Shown here: piece by piece, positions 26,701 to 39,900 of the stretch
Numbering within the stretch: position 1 is the first letter of the stretch
Layout of the letters: the number at the start of each line of letters is the position of its first letter
Assembly (NCBI GenBank): GCA_963457665.1
Contig: OY735219.1
Coordinates: 24,227,685-24,291,684 of the forward strand
From: Thysanoteuthis rhombus
Lineage: Eukaryota > Mollusca > Cephalopoda > Oegopsida > Thysanoteuthidae
Direction: 5' to 3'
DNA: 64,000 nucleotides
Notes under the pieces: generated by a model
What the model was told of the DNA's origin: nothing
The model's database searches: none
What the model saw: only the letters and a program-made list of their open reading frames with translations
Translations under genes and position numbers: made by a program

Positions 26701-29700
26701 ATAACAGCAAGTATATTTTTTCACTGATGACCTTATTTTTCATATGATTACATTAGATTCACATTTGATCTATCACAATGTACAATATCAGTCTAGCCAA
26801 TTTTAAAATTCAATGAAAACAAAGTTCTGAAAAAATTGAAGTTGAAGTCATGTCTGTTTTACACCTGGATTCTTGGATTTTTCTTAGTTTCTTATAAACC
26901 CTTTTCAGACAGACTGGATATATTTATTTACAACCAAATCAGATAGCATGCTTCAAAATAAGTAACTTTCATGAATAAAAAATATGTTATATAACCTGAG
27001 CCCAATCTTAGCAGAATATATGTTATAAAGAGATTAACTTGTTAGCTCACAAATTGAATTTAGATTTGTTACCTTGAAATTAGTAAATTCAGAAACAAAT
27101 TCAGTCTGGGGAAAGGTTGAGAAAATGATATTATAGTTATTTTTCTACAGTCTGGTCTCTTATTGCACTAATTTTGTTTATCTAACTAATCTCTGGGAGA
27201 AATAACTTTTTTGATTGAGTTTGAAGTGGTCAGTGACTTTTTACAAGTGACAACAGCTGAGGAAGCGAATTTACGAATCAATTTGTGAAGAATTCCATAC
27301 TGATATTTTTTTTTTTTTTTTGCTTGTTATATACTTATGAAAAATACTTATCTGTTTATAGATAAAAGCATCAGTCAGTAGGTAGGGAAGTAATAATTAC
27401 TGAATTCCATTTGAATAGCAATGTTTTCATGTATAGATTTTTTTCGAACTGTTCTTGTGACTTGAAGAACTCTCATACCCGAAAATAGACATTGGAATGA
27501 GTAGGACATTGCCCCCACCCCCACTTTAAAAGGGGCCCCCTGTCATCTCAACATTCCTAACCTACCTGAAGATGAAGTAAGAGTCTGGAAAAATCTATAC
27601 ATAATGTTGATCCCTCATCTCAAAAATTCAGACAGAAAGCAAAGCAAGGTTTTTGTTTGCTTTTGATGTTGGCAATTTTAGTTACAAGTAGATATTTGTG
27701 TTAGAAAATTTGTTTCTTCTTTCTTCATTCAGAATATGTAATTTGGGGGATTTTCTTACCATAGTCAACAACCAACCATCTACAACCATTTGCTGATAGA
27801 GAAACTGCTGTGCCTTACTTGAACCCGCAATGCTAACCTTACTTGCAACTCTGGAGCTTAGTACTTTAACTAGAAAATTACTCCACTTTAACCAAACTTT
27901 GGAGTAGATGTTATTACTTGACTTACATATTCTTTGTTCATTATAATTTTCAAGATACCACTCTGAGCTAAAATGTTATCTGAAATTTTACATAATACAC
28001 TTACAGAAAATGTTGTAATGGTTCACAAAACAGAAAATATTGTGTAAGAAAGGTTGCTAAAACGATCCAATACCAGAAATCTATGGTTTATATAATATCT
28101 GGGTAGTTTTTCAATGTAAAACTCTACCATGCAACCTTTTCACAAAGGGCAAACCTCTCAAAAAGAGAAAAATATGACCGAAGGCTGTGCATATAATATT
28201 CCATGCAATTGTGATAAGGAGAAAATATTTACCCACCCAAAGATCAGATTTGGGGAACATCTGGAAAAAATATTGGAAGTGAAACAATGAAATCCAGCAT
28301 AGAAAGAGCTGAGGAGAATACATCACCCCCTCTAAGATGTGGTCAAAATAAAAGACAAGAAACCACAATAGAAGGTTTGTTGGGTAAAGGAAGTCATGCA
28401 TGTGCTCTAGTAAAAGAAAAAACTGATTGTATAAGCTAACAAGTGTATATTTTTGGCCAAAAAGGCTTTCTACATTAAAGGTCAACTTGAGACCAATTCC
28501 TTCATCAGAGTTAAGACGTTTTTCCTCAGTTTAGCCTCTAATATAAAACTTGGGTACTCAGTACTGTGACTTTGATAAGCTTTTGTTGTTTTTGTTAAGA
28601 TGAAGAAGGGAAAGTAGTAAGAATGCTGAAGAACTGATCAACCAAAAACGTTGTGTTGAAAACAATGAAGATGAAGATACCAATAAAAAGATATGTGCAA
28701 CTGTAAACTTAATTTGAAAGAATTAATTTTTAGAATTTCTCCGAGTTTTTTTTCTTTGTGCGTCTTTGGAATTACAAAAAAAAAAGTGATTCCTATTCAA
28801 AATGTTCAGAGCAAAAACTCACTAGCTTGTCTTTCTTCTGACTTCTGGAACAGTAGCAATGCTAGACATGTTCGAATACTTATTATTAGCAATGAAATAA
28901 AATTAAAAATAAAGGTTTATCTGTTCTTTCTAGTAACTAATATTTTAATTATTGTTAGAAATAACAAATACACATATATACAGATGATCATAAGAAAAAT
29001 GAATTAAGAGGAAAAAGCAGAAATGAAAACATAAAAGATTCATTGATATTTTAAGTTTTTTGATATGATTTGAATCCTTTCAGTCTCATTTTCATTGTAT
29101 GTTGTTCATGTTTTTGATGATGGTTAATTCCTGACTTTAAATTCTCTTATATGTCTTTATATTTGATATTGTCCTGCTCTTCTTTATTCAAAGAGAAAAA
29201 GATTAATGATGTCAAAAAAACTTTACCAAATTAGAATTACTTACCAGATTATCATTACCTTTATTCCTCCACTCAAATCATTCTTTTTCATCTTTGTGAT
29301 TCTGTTTCTCACTGACTTATTTGTAGCTTGAAGATACGTACATGATGACAAAAACAAAGCTGAGAATGTTTAAATATCATGATTCCTTTAGAAAGTATTT
29401 CAATTTTTTATTAGATTTATTCAAGAAAACCAGTTTTTTCTCACTGGTTAAGATCATGGTAAATGTTCTCTTCCAGTAAATTGAATAAACTTTTCTAAAT
29501 ATTTTAACTTCATAAAGAAGTTGAGGAATCGAATACATTATTTGATGAAATCCTTGTACCTTTTTCTTGACGCCAGCTACTGCCTAAGGATCAGATTTTC
29601 CTTTTATTTTAATAGATATTTACTGATAAACTTATCATACTTTTCCTTTGTGGGATAATCAATAATGATCAAAGGATAACGGTTTATTTACCTATATAAA

Positions 29701-32700
29701 AATGCAACTGTTGACAAGTTTGTTTTGTTTTTTTCTTGGAAAATTATTCCAGTTGATTGATGATTGAAATCAATATTTGCACTTAGATTTTAGTTTCATA
29801 CCAATTCTTTCTCTTATTTGTTACAACAAAAAAGTTATTCGGAGAATTGTAATCAGGAGTCCATATACCCAAACAATTGACGATGTAGAAAGTCATAGAT
29901 AAATTTATCTATAGATAAAGTGATTTTTACCTAATTAGTGTGTAAAGGAAAGACTTAATGATAATAACTGATGATATCCTGTCAAATTGTTTTCATCTTC
30001 CCCAATAATCAGTTTTTAATGAAGCCTGTGGCTTGTAAGAAAAAAAGAAAGAAAAATATTAAACATATTAAATCAAGCACTATTAAAGTTAATGTATTGC
30101 ATGTAGCCAATCAATATTTGTATGTTTGCAAACATTTGCTTCACAAGGTATGTGTATGCTTACATGAGATGCAAGATAATGATCATGTGGTAATTTCTTT
30201 TGATGCGAGTCCAAAAAATAGCTATGAATCGATTATTTTTGTATAAGAAACAGTTTGAAAGAATATGTAAAATGAATTTTGTGAAGCTTTTGAGTTGAAT
30301 ATACTCTTATGCATAAGAAAATCTTACCATCATCAATATGGTAACATTCATATCTAGTTGATGAATATTTGGTTTCAGTTTCTGAAATTTCATAAGGAAG
30401 CAGTGCAAATGAGAAGAGCAATTATGGTTTTTATAGAACTTCTAAAATGTTTGCTCTGTTTGGTTTTTATGAAACCTTGAGTGAAATCTCCAGTTTCATA
30501 GGGATTACATGTCAACACCTTGTATGAAATCTTGTAAATCTGTTCTTTCATGCTAGATGCTTTCTGTGTAATGCCTAAATACTCATACAACTATTACAAA
30601 TAACAGTTTGAATATTCTGAATTTATCATTAGATGAAGCATTTTCAATTTATCATTCATTTTTAACCAGTATTTCTTCTAACTTATTTCTGTGGGTTTTA
30701 TATTACAGCTCTCAGACCATCGTTCTATTGTCAGCGGTGAGCTGTGTGGATTAGAAATGAGGCTGAAAGTTAATTCTTCATTTCCAATCTGCACCGCTTA
30801 CCATTGAATGAGCTTGAATTGTAATTTATGGCAAAAGAAATAAGATGAAAGAAATATTAGTCTAAAATGGATAACATCTGAATATTTCAAATTTCATTAT
30901 TATTTTTTATTCATTAAAACATGTACTTGAATACTTATCTTGGTAACCAGTTGGTAATTCTCAATAGTTGAAGTTTTTAAGGATCATTGTAATTAAAAGT
31001 TGCTGCTGCAAGGCCTTGAAAACTGCTGTGCGTATGATGTTTAATCTTTCCTTCATTTCACAAATCATTTTGTCATATTCTGTGCTTGATTTTCTGAGTT
31101 GGGCCTTTCTTGACATGGTTCTGTCTCAACAGCTTCGCTATATTCAAAACAAGATTCCTCTAGCTACAGCATCTTATTCTGAAATAGTGTTGTTTCATTG
31201 GCATTGAATACCTGTTTGGAGGAAGGTCCCTTCTTGAGCCATGCACTGTAGGCCTTAACAGCCTCATGATCAGCAAACTCACCTGTAATTTTTATGTATG
31301 GAAGTGGAAAACCTCTTTTATTTCTGGAATGAGCCTGTGCTGTCAGTGAAATTGGCTTCTGTATTTCTTGTTGGTTGAATTTTTTGTATAGGATCTTAGC
31401 AGAACTGTCACCAATGTTCAAAGGCAAGTTTTTTTTCTTGTAGTTGCCTTTGATCCAAACTAATAAAGCATTCTAAAGTTTTAATATCACTTTATCACAT
31501 ACATAAGCCACATATTCAATTGTATAAATTCCAACAGTATTCACTGCTTCTCTTACCTAGGTTACTTGTTTTCATATGTGCCATATGGTAATATTTATTT
31601 GTAATAATATACAAATCTGGCAGTAGGCCGTATAATCACTTTCTTGGCCTTTTTGGGCTATTCCTCATCATTAGATACCCTTCGTTCAGGTCCCATGGGT
31701 ATTGATGTAAACATGGTAATAACAATATGTATACAATATTTTAAGAACAAGTAATATAATGCAGACACATGAAATGCTTTGACAGGAATAAAAGATCACG
31801 AGTTGCTTTACGCAGTTGAAGTTTACGCTGAGATTGAAGTTACAGATTACTTGTGAGTCAGCCAAATTTTTGATGGATGATCAATTTCACAAGCACCTCA
31901 CAAAAACATGAATATGAAATTATTCGAATAGTTTTCTCTCTGACATAGACACATTTACATCCACTCAGAATAGATATTACATGTTTGAATCGTTTGGAAA
32001 ATTAAACCAAAATTACATGAGGTATCATTAGGGTCTAGCTTTGAATATGTTTATAAAATTAACTTTCATTAAAAATTCAATTCTTTATCTACGGAATACA
32101 AGAAACCCTCAGCCAAAACTGTCAGAATGGGTTCCTTCAGTTTTCAAGCTGGGCTAGCTGGCTATATATGTATTATGTATGCAGGCCGCACCAATAGAGT
32201 TAGAGGGCTGAAAAGGTCTAGAAAAAAAAGTTTGATTTTTTTTTTTAAAGTAAGGGATGGGTAATTTACAATGTCAGTTTATGCTAAATTGATTACAAAT
32301 TTGTACCAGCTTGATTTTTGAAAATTTAAACTGTTTAGTGATCCAACAAAAGGTGAGAAGAGCGCCATTCATTATTCCTAATTTTGATTGATCATCCCCT
32401 TCACGGCATACTGCTTTAAAAAAAAAAAAGAGTTGGTCACATGATGGTTTCTATTGAGTGACTAACCAGACCTGCTATCAATATCAATTTATTGCTGATT
32501 GCTTCTCTGGTGTCTTCAGATGTTGCTGCTAATTTTTCATTTGATATTTTCCTTTCTAAACTCTTCTTTTTTTTTCTTTTTTCTCTCCAGGTGAGGTTCG
32601 TTATGCAAGAAACACAAGTAAGATGACAACATTGATGCACGTTGACCCAACTCTTCCATTGTGGATGTTTTTCGATGTCTATGGCAATGTACAGAAGATA

Positions 32701-35700
32701 AAGATACTTGGTAAGTCTTCTATTCACTTTATAACTGAGGTCCATTTTAACACAATCCATTCAGAAATCATCTTTTCCTCAATTGTTGATGTAGGCACTT
32801 GTTGAAGATAGGAAAGTAATCAAAACCATTTTCTGCAAGTGTTTCTTCTGGTTTCCTTTGATCATAGACACGTACAAATTTGCTTGAGACCTGTTCCAGA
32901 TGCAAATTCTTTCTCCAGGGTCAATCAATGATAGCTGTATTTCATGTTGTTTTTTTTTCTTTTTCAATATCTGTAATTATCGTTGCAGCATCTTTTTGCA
33001 ATTAATCAGACACATAATTGTAGATCCTTTGAAAAATGAAGAGAACTTTCTTCACATTCTCCGTAAAGATGAATTGAATAGAAATATGGGTAAAAACTCA
33101 TTCTTCTGTCAGATCTGTAGTTTGATAAAAAACAAATTGAGAACGATTTTTTCTGTGTAAAAGGAAAGTAGTAATTAATGCTATGTAATAAAATAGAATT
33201 CTATATAAGTAGCTTCGGGGAGTTGGGTGGAAGGACACGATTTAAAGTAAGATCGTGCTCTCTTTACAGTGCATGTGTTATGGAAAGTTTCTCTTATATT
33301 TTTGTTTTTTGTTTGTTTTTGCAACAGTGTAAAATCATATCTCTGATTAATTTTTTTCACTAGATTTGATAAAACCTTATCATATACAAACAGAAATTGG
33401 ATGGTTTCAAGTTCAAGGATTTTTTAATGAGGATTAATATACTTACAAGTACCATCAGATTAAATTATAAATTAGTTCTTTACATATTCAAGGCAGCCAC
33501 TTTGCTAACATACCCTTATCAAATTGCTTGTCTAGACTTTGAATGCCAAAATTCTGTCGAGTTTGAAATTAGGAAGAAAGACTAGCATTCCATGGGAAAT
33601 TATAGATCATCACCACCCACATATACTGTGTTGAGTATGATTGATTTTGGAAAAATGAATGTTACTTCTCTCACCTTTTTTTGGACTGTGATTACTAAAA
33701 AAAGGTCTGAATTTTCATTCATAGAATGTCCATTGAGAAAGATTCTTACAATCTAATACATTTTTTGTGCCAGAAATCATCGCTCAACATCTTGAAATGT
33801 TCAATCCATTGTGCTAGGTTGGTGAGACTCCATAACTCTGATTGAACAGAGAAGGAAAATGACTGACTTGGTAACTTTTAACCTGCTTTAATTCTATTAT
33901 TGTGGTTAGTGTCATAGAAATATGGGTAAAAACTCAGTCTTCTGTCAGATCTGTAGTTTGATAAGACAAATTGAGAACGATTTTGTCTGTGTAAAAGGAA
34001 AGTAGTAATTAATGCTATGTAATAAAATAGAATTCTATATAAATAGCTTTGGGGAGTTAGGTGGAAGAACACCTTTTAAAGTAAGATCACGCTTCCTTTA
34101 CAGTGCATGTGTTTTGAATGTATGTTATTTTCTCAAATAAAGACGTTTTCTTCTTGGTTATTATTAGCATTTGACTTGGGATAAATCTTACTGTTCATTC
34201 ATAACTTGAATTTCCTTTCTGATCTTTTGGTTTCTTGGTTATGAAGCACCAAAAATATAAGACCATTTCTTTTTTTTTTCTTTCTTTTAAATTCTATAAA
34301 TATCAAATTTCCCTCATGAAAATTTGAAAAATTCCACAATATATAACATGTTGATTGTGAGTATTTATCAAACTCATTTATCACATATGTGATAAAATAG
34401 TCTTGAAATAAATTTCTTAAAAAAATAATTAATCTTAAGTTGCTCTTATTGCTTCAGTGGTTTCAACCCTAAAAATAATCTTTGTATATGAGTTTCTGAG
34501 GAAAAAGTTGAGGCCAGGTGCTTGTTTGTGGGTGGATCTAGTATCTTTTACAACCATGACATGCTTTCTGAAAGTTGAGCTGGTAGAAGAACCTACATTG
34601 AAATATTCAGTATCAAAAGATATTTTTTACTCATGCACAGTAAACAGGTGTGGCTCATCTGATAAAGATGTTGGTTCTTTACCTTCCTATATTCATTTGC
34701 CTAGGAATGACATTCTTGTCTCATTGCTAAACGGTTTATCAGTTAATAAACTTACCTCTGCCCACAAAGTATATGTATTTGGTCACATTAGTCCATCCAT
34801 CTATCTGTCTCTGTAAGTCCATCTCTGTCGTTTTGTCCCTCTGTCGTTTTGTCCCTCTGTCTGCCTCTGTCGTTTTGTCCCTCTGTCTGCCTCTGTCGTT
34901 TTGTCCCTCTGTCTGCCTCTGTCGTTTTGTCCCTCTGTCTGCCTCTGTCGTTTTGTCCCTCTGTCTGCCTCTGTCGTTTTGTGCCTCTGTCGTTTTGTCC
35001 CTCTGTCCGCCTCTGTCGTTTTGTCCCTCTGTCCGCCTCTGTCGTTTTGTCCCTCTGTCCGCCTCTGTCGTTTTGTCCCTCTGTCCGTCTCTGTCGTTTT
35101 GTCCCTCTGTCGTTTTGTCCCTCTGTCCGCCTCTGTCGTTTTGTCCCTCTGTCCGCCTCTGTCGTTTTGTCCCTCTGTCCGCCTCTGTCGTTTTGTCCCT
35201 CTGTCCGCCTCTGTCGTTTTGTCCCTCTGTCCGCCTCTGTCGTTTTGTCCCTCTGTCCGTCTCTGTCGTTTTGTCCCTCTGTCCGTCTCTGTCGTTTTGT
35301 CCCTCTGTCTGTCTCTGTCCGTCCGTAAGATATTTCCATGAGTACTTTATGAATTCCAATGTAAGTTAGTTGAAGATCGGGCAACAGGGTAAGGAAGAGT
35401 TGGTTAAATTTGGGGGCAGATCAATGCATAATTATTTCCCTGTTAGCAAAAGTATGCACTCTATGGGAGCTTTCTTACTAGAAGAAATACCAAATTTTTG
35501 TCTATTGATTCTTACACTGACGATGATGGAAGACAATAAACATTATCAACATCTTGTATTTCTTTATTTTGATAAAGTTGAAAGATGTGTACAGTTTATG
35601 GAGAAGGTACTATGAATGATTTAATGTATCAAAAGTGGTTTGCAAAGTTTCCTGCTGGAGATTTCTTGTTGAATGATGCTCCTTAATCGAATACACCCAT

Positions 35701-36622
35701 TGAGTTTAAAAGCGATAAAATCAAAATATTACTTGATGATACTGCCATACAACTAATATGACTGTCAACATATTTGAAGTATTGAAATCAACTCTTGAGT
35801 TTGCACCAGCTTGTTTATGTTAGTTATTTTGATGTGTGGCTTCCACATAAGTTGAGCAAATAAAACATACTGGACCGTATTCCAACATGCAATTTGATAC
35901 TCGAACATAACAAAAATGTTTTGTTTATGAAGCAAATTGTGATAGATGTGATGAAAAGTGAATATTTTGTAACAATGTGGAGTGCAAAAATATTGTGGGG
36001 CAAGTGAAATGAACCACCATTAACTGCACCAAAGGTTAGTCTTCATCCAAGCAAGGTGTTGGTTTGTACGTGGTAGGATGATTTATCATGATCTGTCAGC
36101 TGCAAATCATAACCGAGTATGAAGTTCACTCATGTGTAGACACTAAAATAATTTTTTTGTATTAAAAATGCCAAAAATGATCTACTGAGTTTCAAGTTCT
36201 CTTTTCAATTAAAGAGATTTTTTCATGTTGTACAGAAATTAAACTAAATTGTCCTCCTCTTCACTATGTTTTTGTCTTTGAACTATCAGCAAAAAATGTC
36301 ATCAAAACCTTGCTTTATTCAGTTTTTAAGTTGATCTAGATATGAATGTATCATGCATACTGGCCACACCATAGGTGATTGAATTAATTGATTAAACACG
36401 GAGCAATCAGACAAGACTGACTTGAAAGTCATTCTTTGGCCTATGAACATAGGGAGCTAGAAGACTGAAGATTTAAACATTTACTCTCTATGTCTAGAGA
36501 ACCCCCCCCCCAGCTTTTAGTTGGGAGTTCAATTTGCAATGTCAGTTCATGTTTAATTGATCCCTTGGTTTATATCAGCAATGTTCATGCTTGAAGCAGT
36601 GGTGTAGCACTATCATCCTAAC

Positions 36623-36670
<48 letters not shown>

Positions 36671-36926
36671 GAGAAAGATGTAAAAAAAGAAAGCCAAACT
36701 TTTTAGTTATGTTTTTGAGGTATTATAGTTTTTAATAAGCCTCAACTGGTTTCATACATGTCTGCAGACGGCTGATTCACATCTGTTTCTCAGCCCTCTG
36801 AAGACATGTACGAAACTGGTTAAGGCTTATTAAAAACTTTTATACATCAGAACCATAACTGAAAAGTTATGCTTTCCTTTTTTTCACTTTTTGAAAATTT
36901 ATTCAACCCTTATTGCTGAATTTACT

Positions 36927-36977
<51 letters not shown>

Positions 36978-39900
36978 GCACTCATTTGAACCACAATAGA
37001 CATGAATGATGTGCTTTGTTGAATCCATCTCTTAGCTTTGTATATCTATTCACTATTCATTTTGAAATCTGTTTGCAAGACAGTTTTCAGAAACCAAATC
37101 TATCAAACAATTAGAGTTTTATATATAGTAAAAAATCTTTTTGAATAAGTTGCCTTGTCATGTTGAAAATGGTGCCAGTGTGGATAGGTTTTAGAAATTA
37201 TGGAGAGAGCATGAGCTTACAAGGACATTTTGGGGATCTATCTGATGGAATTTTGAAGAGAATTTGATTTGTATATTGTGTTGAATTATTTACGATTCAA
37301 CACAATATACGAATCAAATCATTTATATTCATGTACATTCAAGTTGATGCGTAAATCTAACCATGTATTGAGCTTATATGCAAATTTTTCTGTTTATTAA
37401 CTTGTTTATTTGCACTCAAATGAGATAATTCCATTGGTTGATTTAGATTTCTATTATAACGTAATCATGAAATTTTACGTCGTAGAAGACTTCATGTTAG
37501 ATCATTACCCATTAAAACAGCTTGAGACTTTAAAAAAAATTGACATTAGAATACTTGAATTATTAAAAATGAATTACCTAATAAAACAGCTTTAAGCTCC
37601 TGAATGCTGATCCATACATAAATTACCCCATAATTTCTGATAGGTATATTGTAGTATTGCTTATAATTGGAGATGCCCAAAGAAGCATAATAAAATTATC
37701 ATTATTATTATTCATGCATCCACATGTTCACATCAGATGTTTTGTGGTCATTGCTAGAGACTGAATGACACCAAGTCCCCAGCCCTCCTCTCAGCATTCC
37801 CACAGTCTTCAGCAATGCTGTGGTTTGCACTTTCTCGCTTCTTGCTGGATGTTTGGTTGTCACTGCTGAAGGCTGAATGACAATAAATCTCCTCAGGTAT
37901 CCAGTCCTCCACTCAGCGTCCTCACATATCACAGAAGCGCTGTGGTTTGATCTGTCCCAACCTCCCTCCCCACTTTTCTAACACTTATGCATTGTTCACT
38001 CTAGCCATTAGGCTATTGCTGAAGACTAGAAGTTGCAAGTCTTGTCTTTCTTGTACCCTCATCAATCATCAGTCAAAATCAAAATAATCTGGATAAGCAT
38101 ATTTTTGTTGTTGAATTGAAATTGTTTGGTTTCTTTGCTTATATAAACTAAAATAATTACATTTTCTTATGAATTACTTGCTCCACTAACTTTCCTACTG
38201 TTGTCTTCTAATCTATTTATTGTAAGGTGAGGGGTATGCAATATACTTGATTGAAATAACTTGAGATGCAGGATAACTGGACAGGACTTTCTCGTGTATC
38301 TTTATCTAATTTTTAGACTGTTCTGTAGTGTTAACAATAAAGGCCACAGCTCCTGTCTTGTGAAGTCAAAATCCATCGATGGTTTAAATGCTTTGGGGGG
38401 GGGAGTCAATTTTTACTCGCGTTTTACTACTGCCATTAAGTAAGGAGAGGGGGGCACAGTATACTTGAAAGAAATAATTCAAGATGCTGAATAACAAGAT
38501 TTATTCTATGAACCAAATGTGTAGTGCAAAAGTGAAACATTGTTTTTAGTTTTTATGGTGTCATTTGATGCTGCCAGTGGAAGGGTATCGTTGCTGGTGC
38601 CCTCAATCATGGCTTCTTCCAATGACCTCATTCCATTTATAATCTCTTTTATATCCTCCCACTTCTCAGAATATAATTTATTTAACTGGGCAACCAATGA
38701 CTGACTAATAAATCACTAGAAGATGTCTTGAAAGCAGTTCACAATACTTACATTCTTAAAAGATGTCTGGAATGTCTTGAGATTTTTATCAATTGTCTCA
38801 TATTTCTTTCAAGAACCATGGTTTATTGAAATCTTTGGAAATATTTGACTATTTCATTGCCATATTCTTGAATTTCATTTTGATAGAAGTTTCCAATTAG
38901 TAATGGCTCTTATGTTCCAACAGGACTAATGGAAAAAAGTTCAAACCTTTGAAGTTCTGTTTTTTAATTCAAAAAAATCTGTTGTTTTCATTCACCCATT
39001 CACAAAAATGCTTTATTATGTTATGGCATGATTTCTCTGCTAATGAATCATCGTTTTATATCCTGTTTACTTACATGATACAGACAGAATTTTGAATTCT
39101 TTAACCTACGATATTAAGAATTTTATGGAACCAAAAAATACCTTACTTTTCAGTTAGAAACCCACAAAATCAAAGATAGTTGGTTCTCAATGTTTCAAAA
39201 AGTGTTTGCATACAAATTGTCCTTGTTGAATGACATTGAATAAGAAATCTGTACGAATAGAGCATTGAAATGTGTCTCTATGTACTTGATGTATGTTGTA
39301 GTGTTGAAGACTAGAAATATTCCCTTCCAAATATTTAAAATGTGGCAGACGTGAAAATTAATTTTGATGTGGCCTAAATTTCGCTTTATGTGGAATTTGG
39401 GGAAATGCCCACAACTTATCTTAATTTTCCTATTTTCTCCATTTATCTATTCATTCTGAAGAGGCTATCTCATTTTTATCATCTATCAAAACTTTTTTCT
39501 TCTTCAGGTTCTACCCACCCATCTCAGATAAGGCGACTACGTCCAGCCTCTGCCTGCCTAGGGAGCAGTAGTGGCCTGACTGTGGCCCTCCCTCCCCGCC
39601 AATGCACAACACCTTTAACGCCTACTCAGTACCATGTGAGCCACGGTGGGCCCACTAATAATAACAACAACAACAACAACAACAACTCTTCTTCATCCTC
39701 CTCTTCATCATCATCATCGTCATCGTCGTCGTCGTCATCTGCAGCCATGTCTACTCTGGTGCTGCGTAGTCTCAGCATGCCTACATCATCATTCCATCAC
39801 ACATCTTTAAGTTCAGCATCATCGTCATTGTCCAATGGGGCAGGAGGAAGCAATATGCACCAGCAGCAACAACAACAACAGCAACAACAACAACAACAAC

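Larger units (their letters stand above)
12376..32590 (+). other. neur/NEURL1: 20.2-kb phase-1 intron of neuralized
   Basis: Bounded by GTAAGT at 12376 and TTTCTCTCCAG at 32590. It houses the candidate exon 18371-18930, two hairpins (19988-20050, 30736-30802), a SINE head, a GIY-YIG-like remnant, a jerky-type transposase fragment and part of a dispersed repeat. It splits the NHR2 domain before its last strands. Confidence 0.85.
32711..39507 (+). other. neur/NEURL1: 6.8-kb phase-1 intron of neuralized
   Basis: Bounded by GTAAGT and a T-rich acceptor. It contains the 200-bp direct repeat pair, the 26-bp minisatellite, a mariner relic, a foldback element between two (TA)n tracts and a 24-bp hairpin. 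Confidence 0.85.

Noticed and set aside
28111..28485. 124-codon - strand ORF rich in hydrophobic residues
   Set aside because: It is the opposite-strand shadow of a decayed retroelement tail that reads better on the + strand.
34457..34816. 119-codon + ORF
   Set aside because: No recognisable domain, no splice or promoter context. It runs into the minisatellite, so it is probably chance.
34739..35384. Long open frames on both strands (up to about 200 codons) with repeats such as TEGQNDR or VVLSLC
   Set aside because: They are produced by the stop-free 26-bp minisatellite, open in several frames on both strands at once. No splice or start context.
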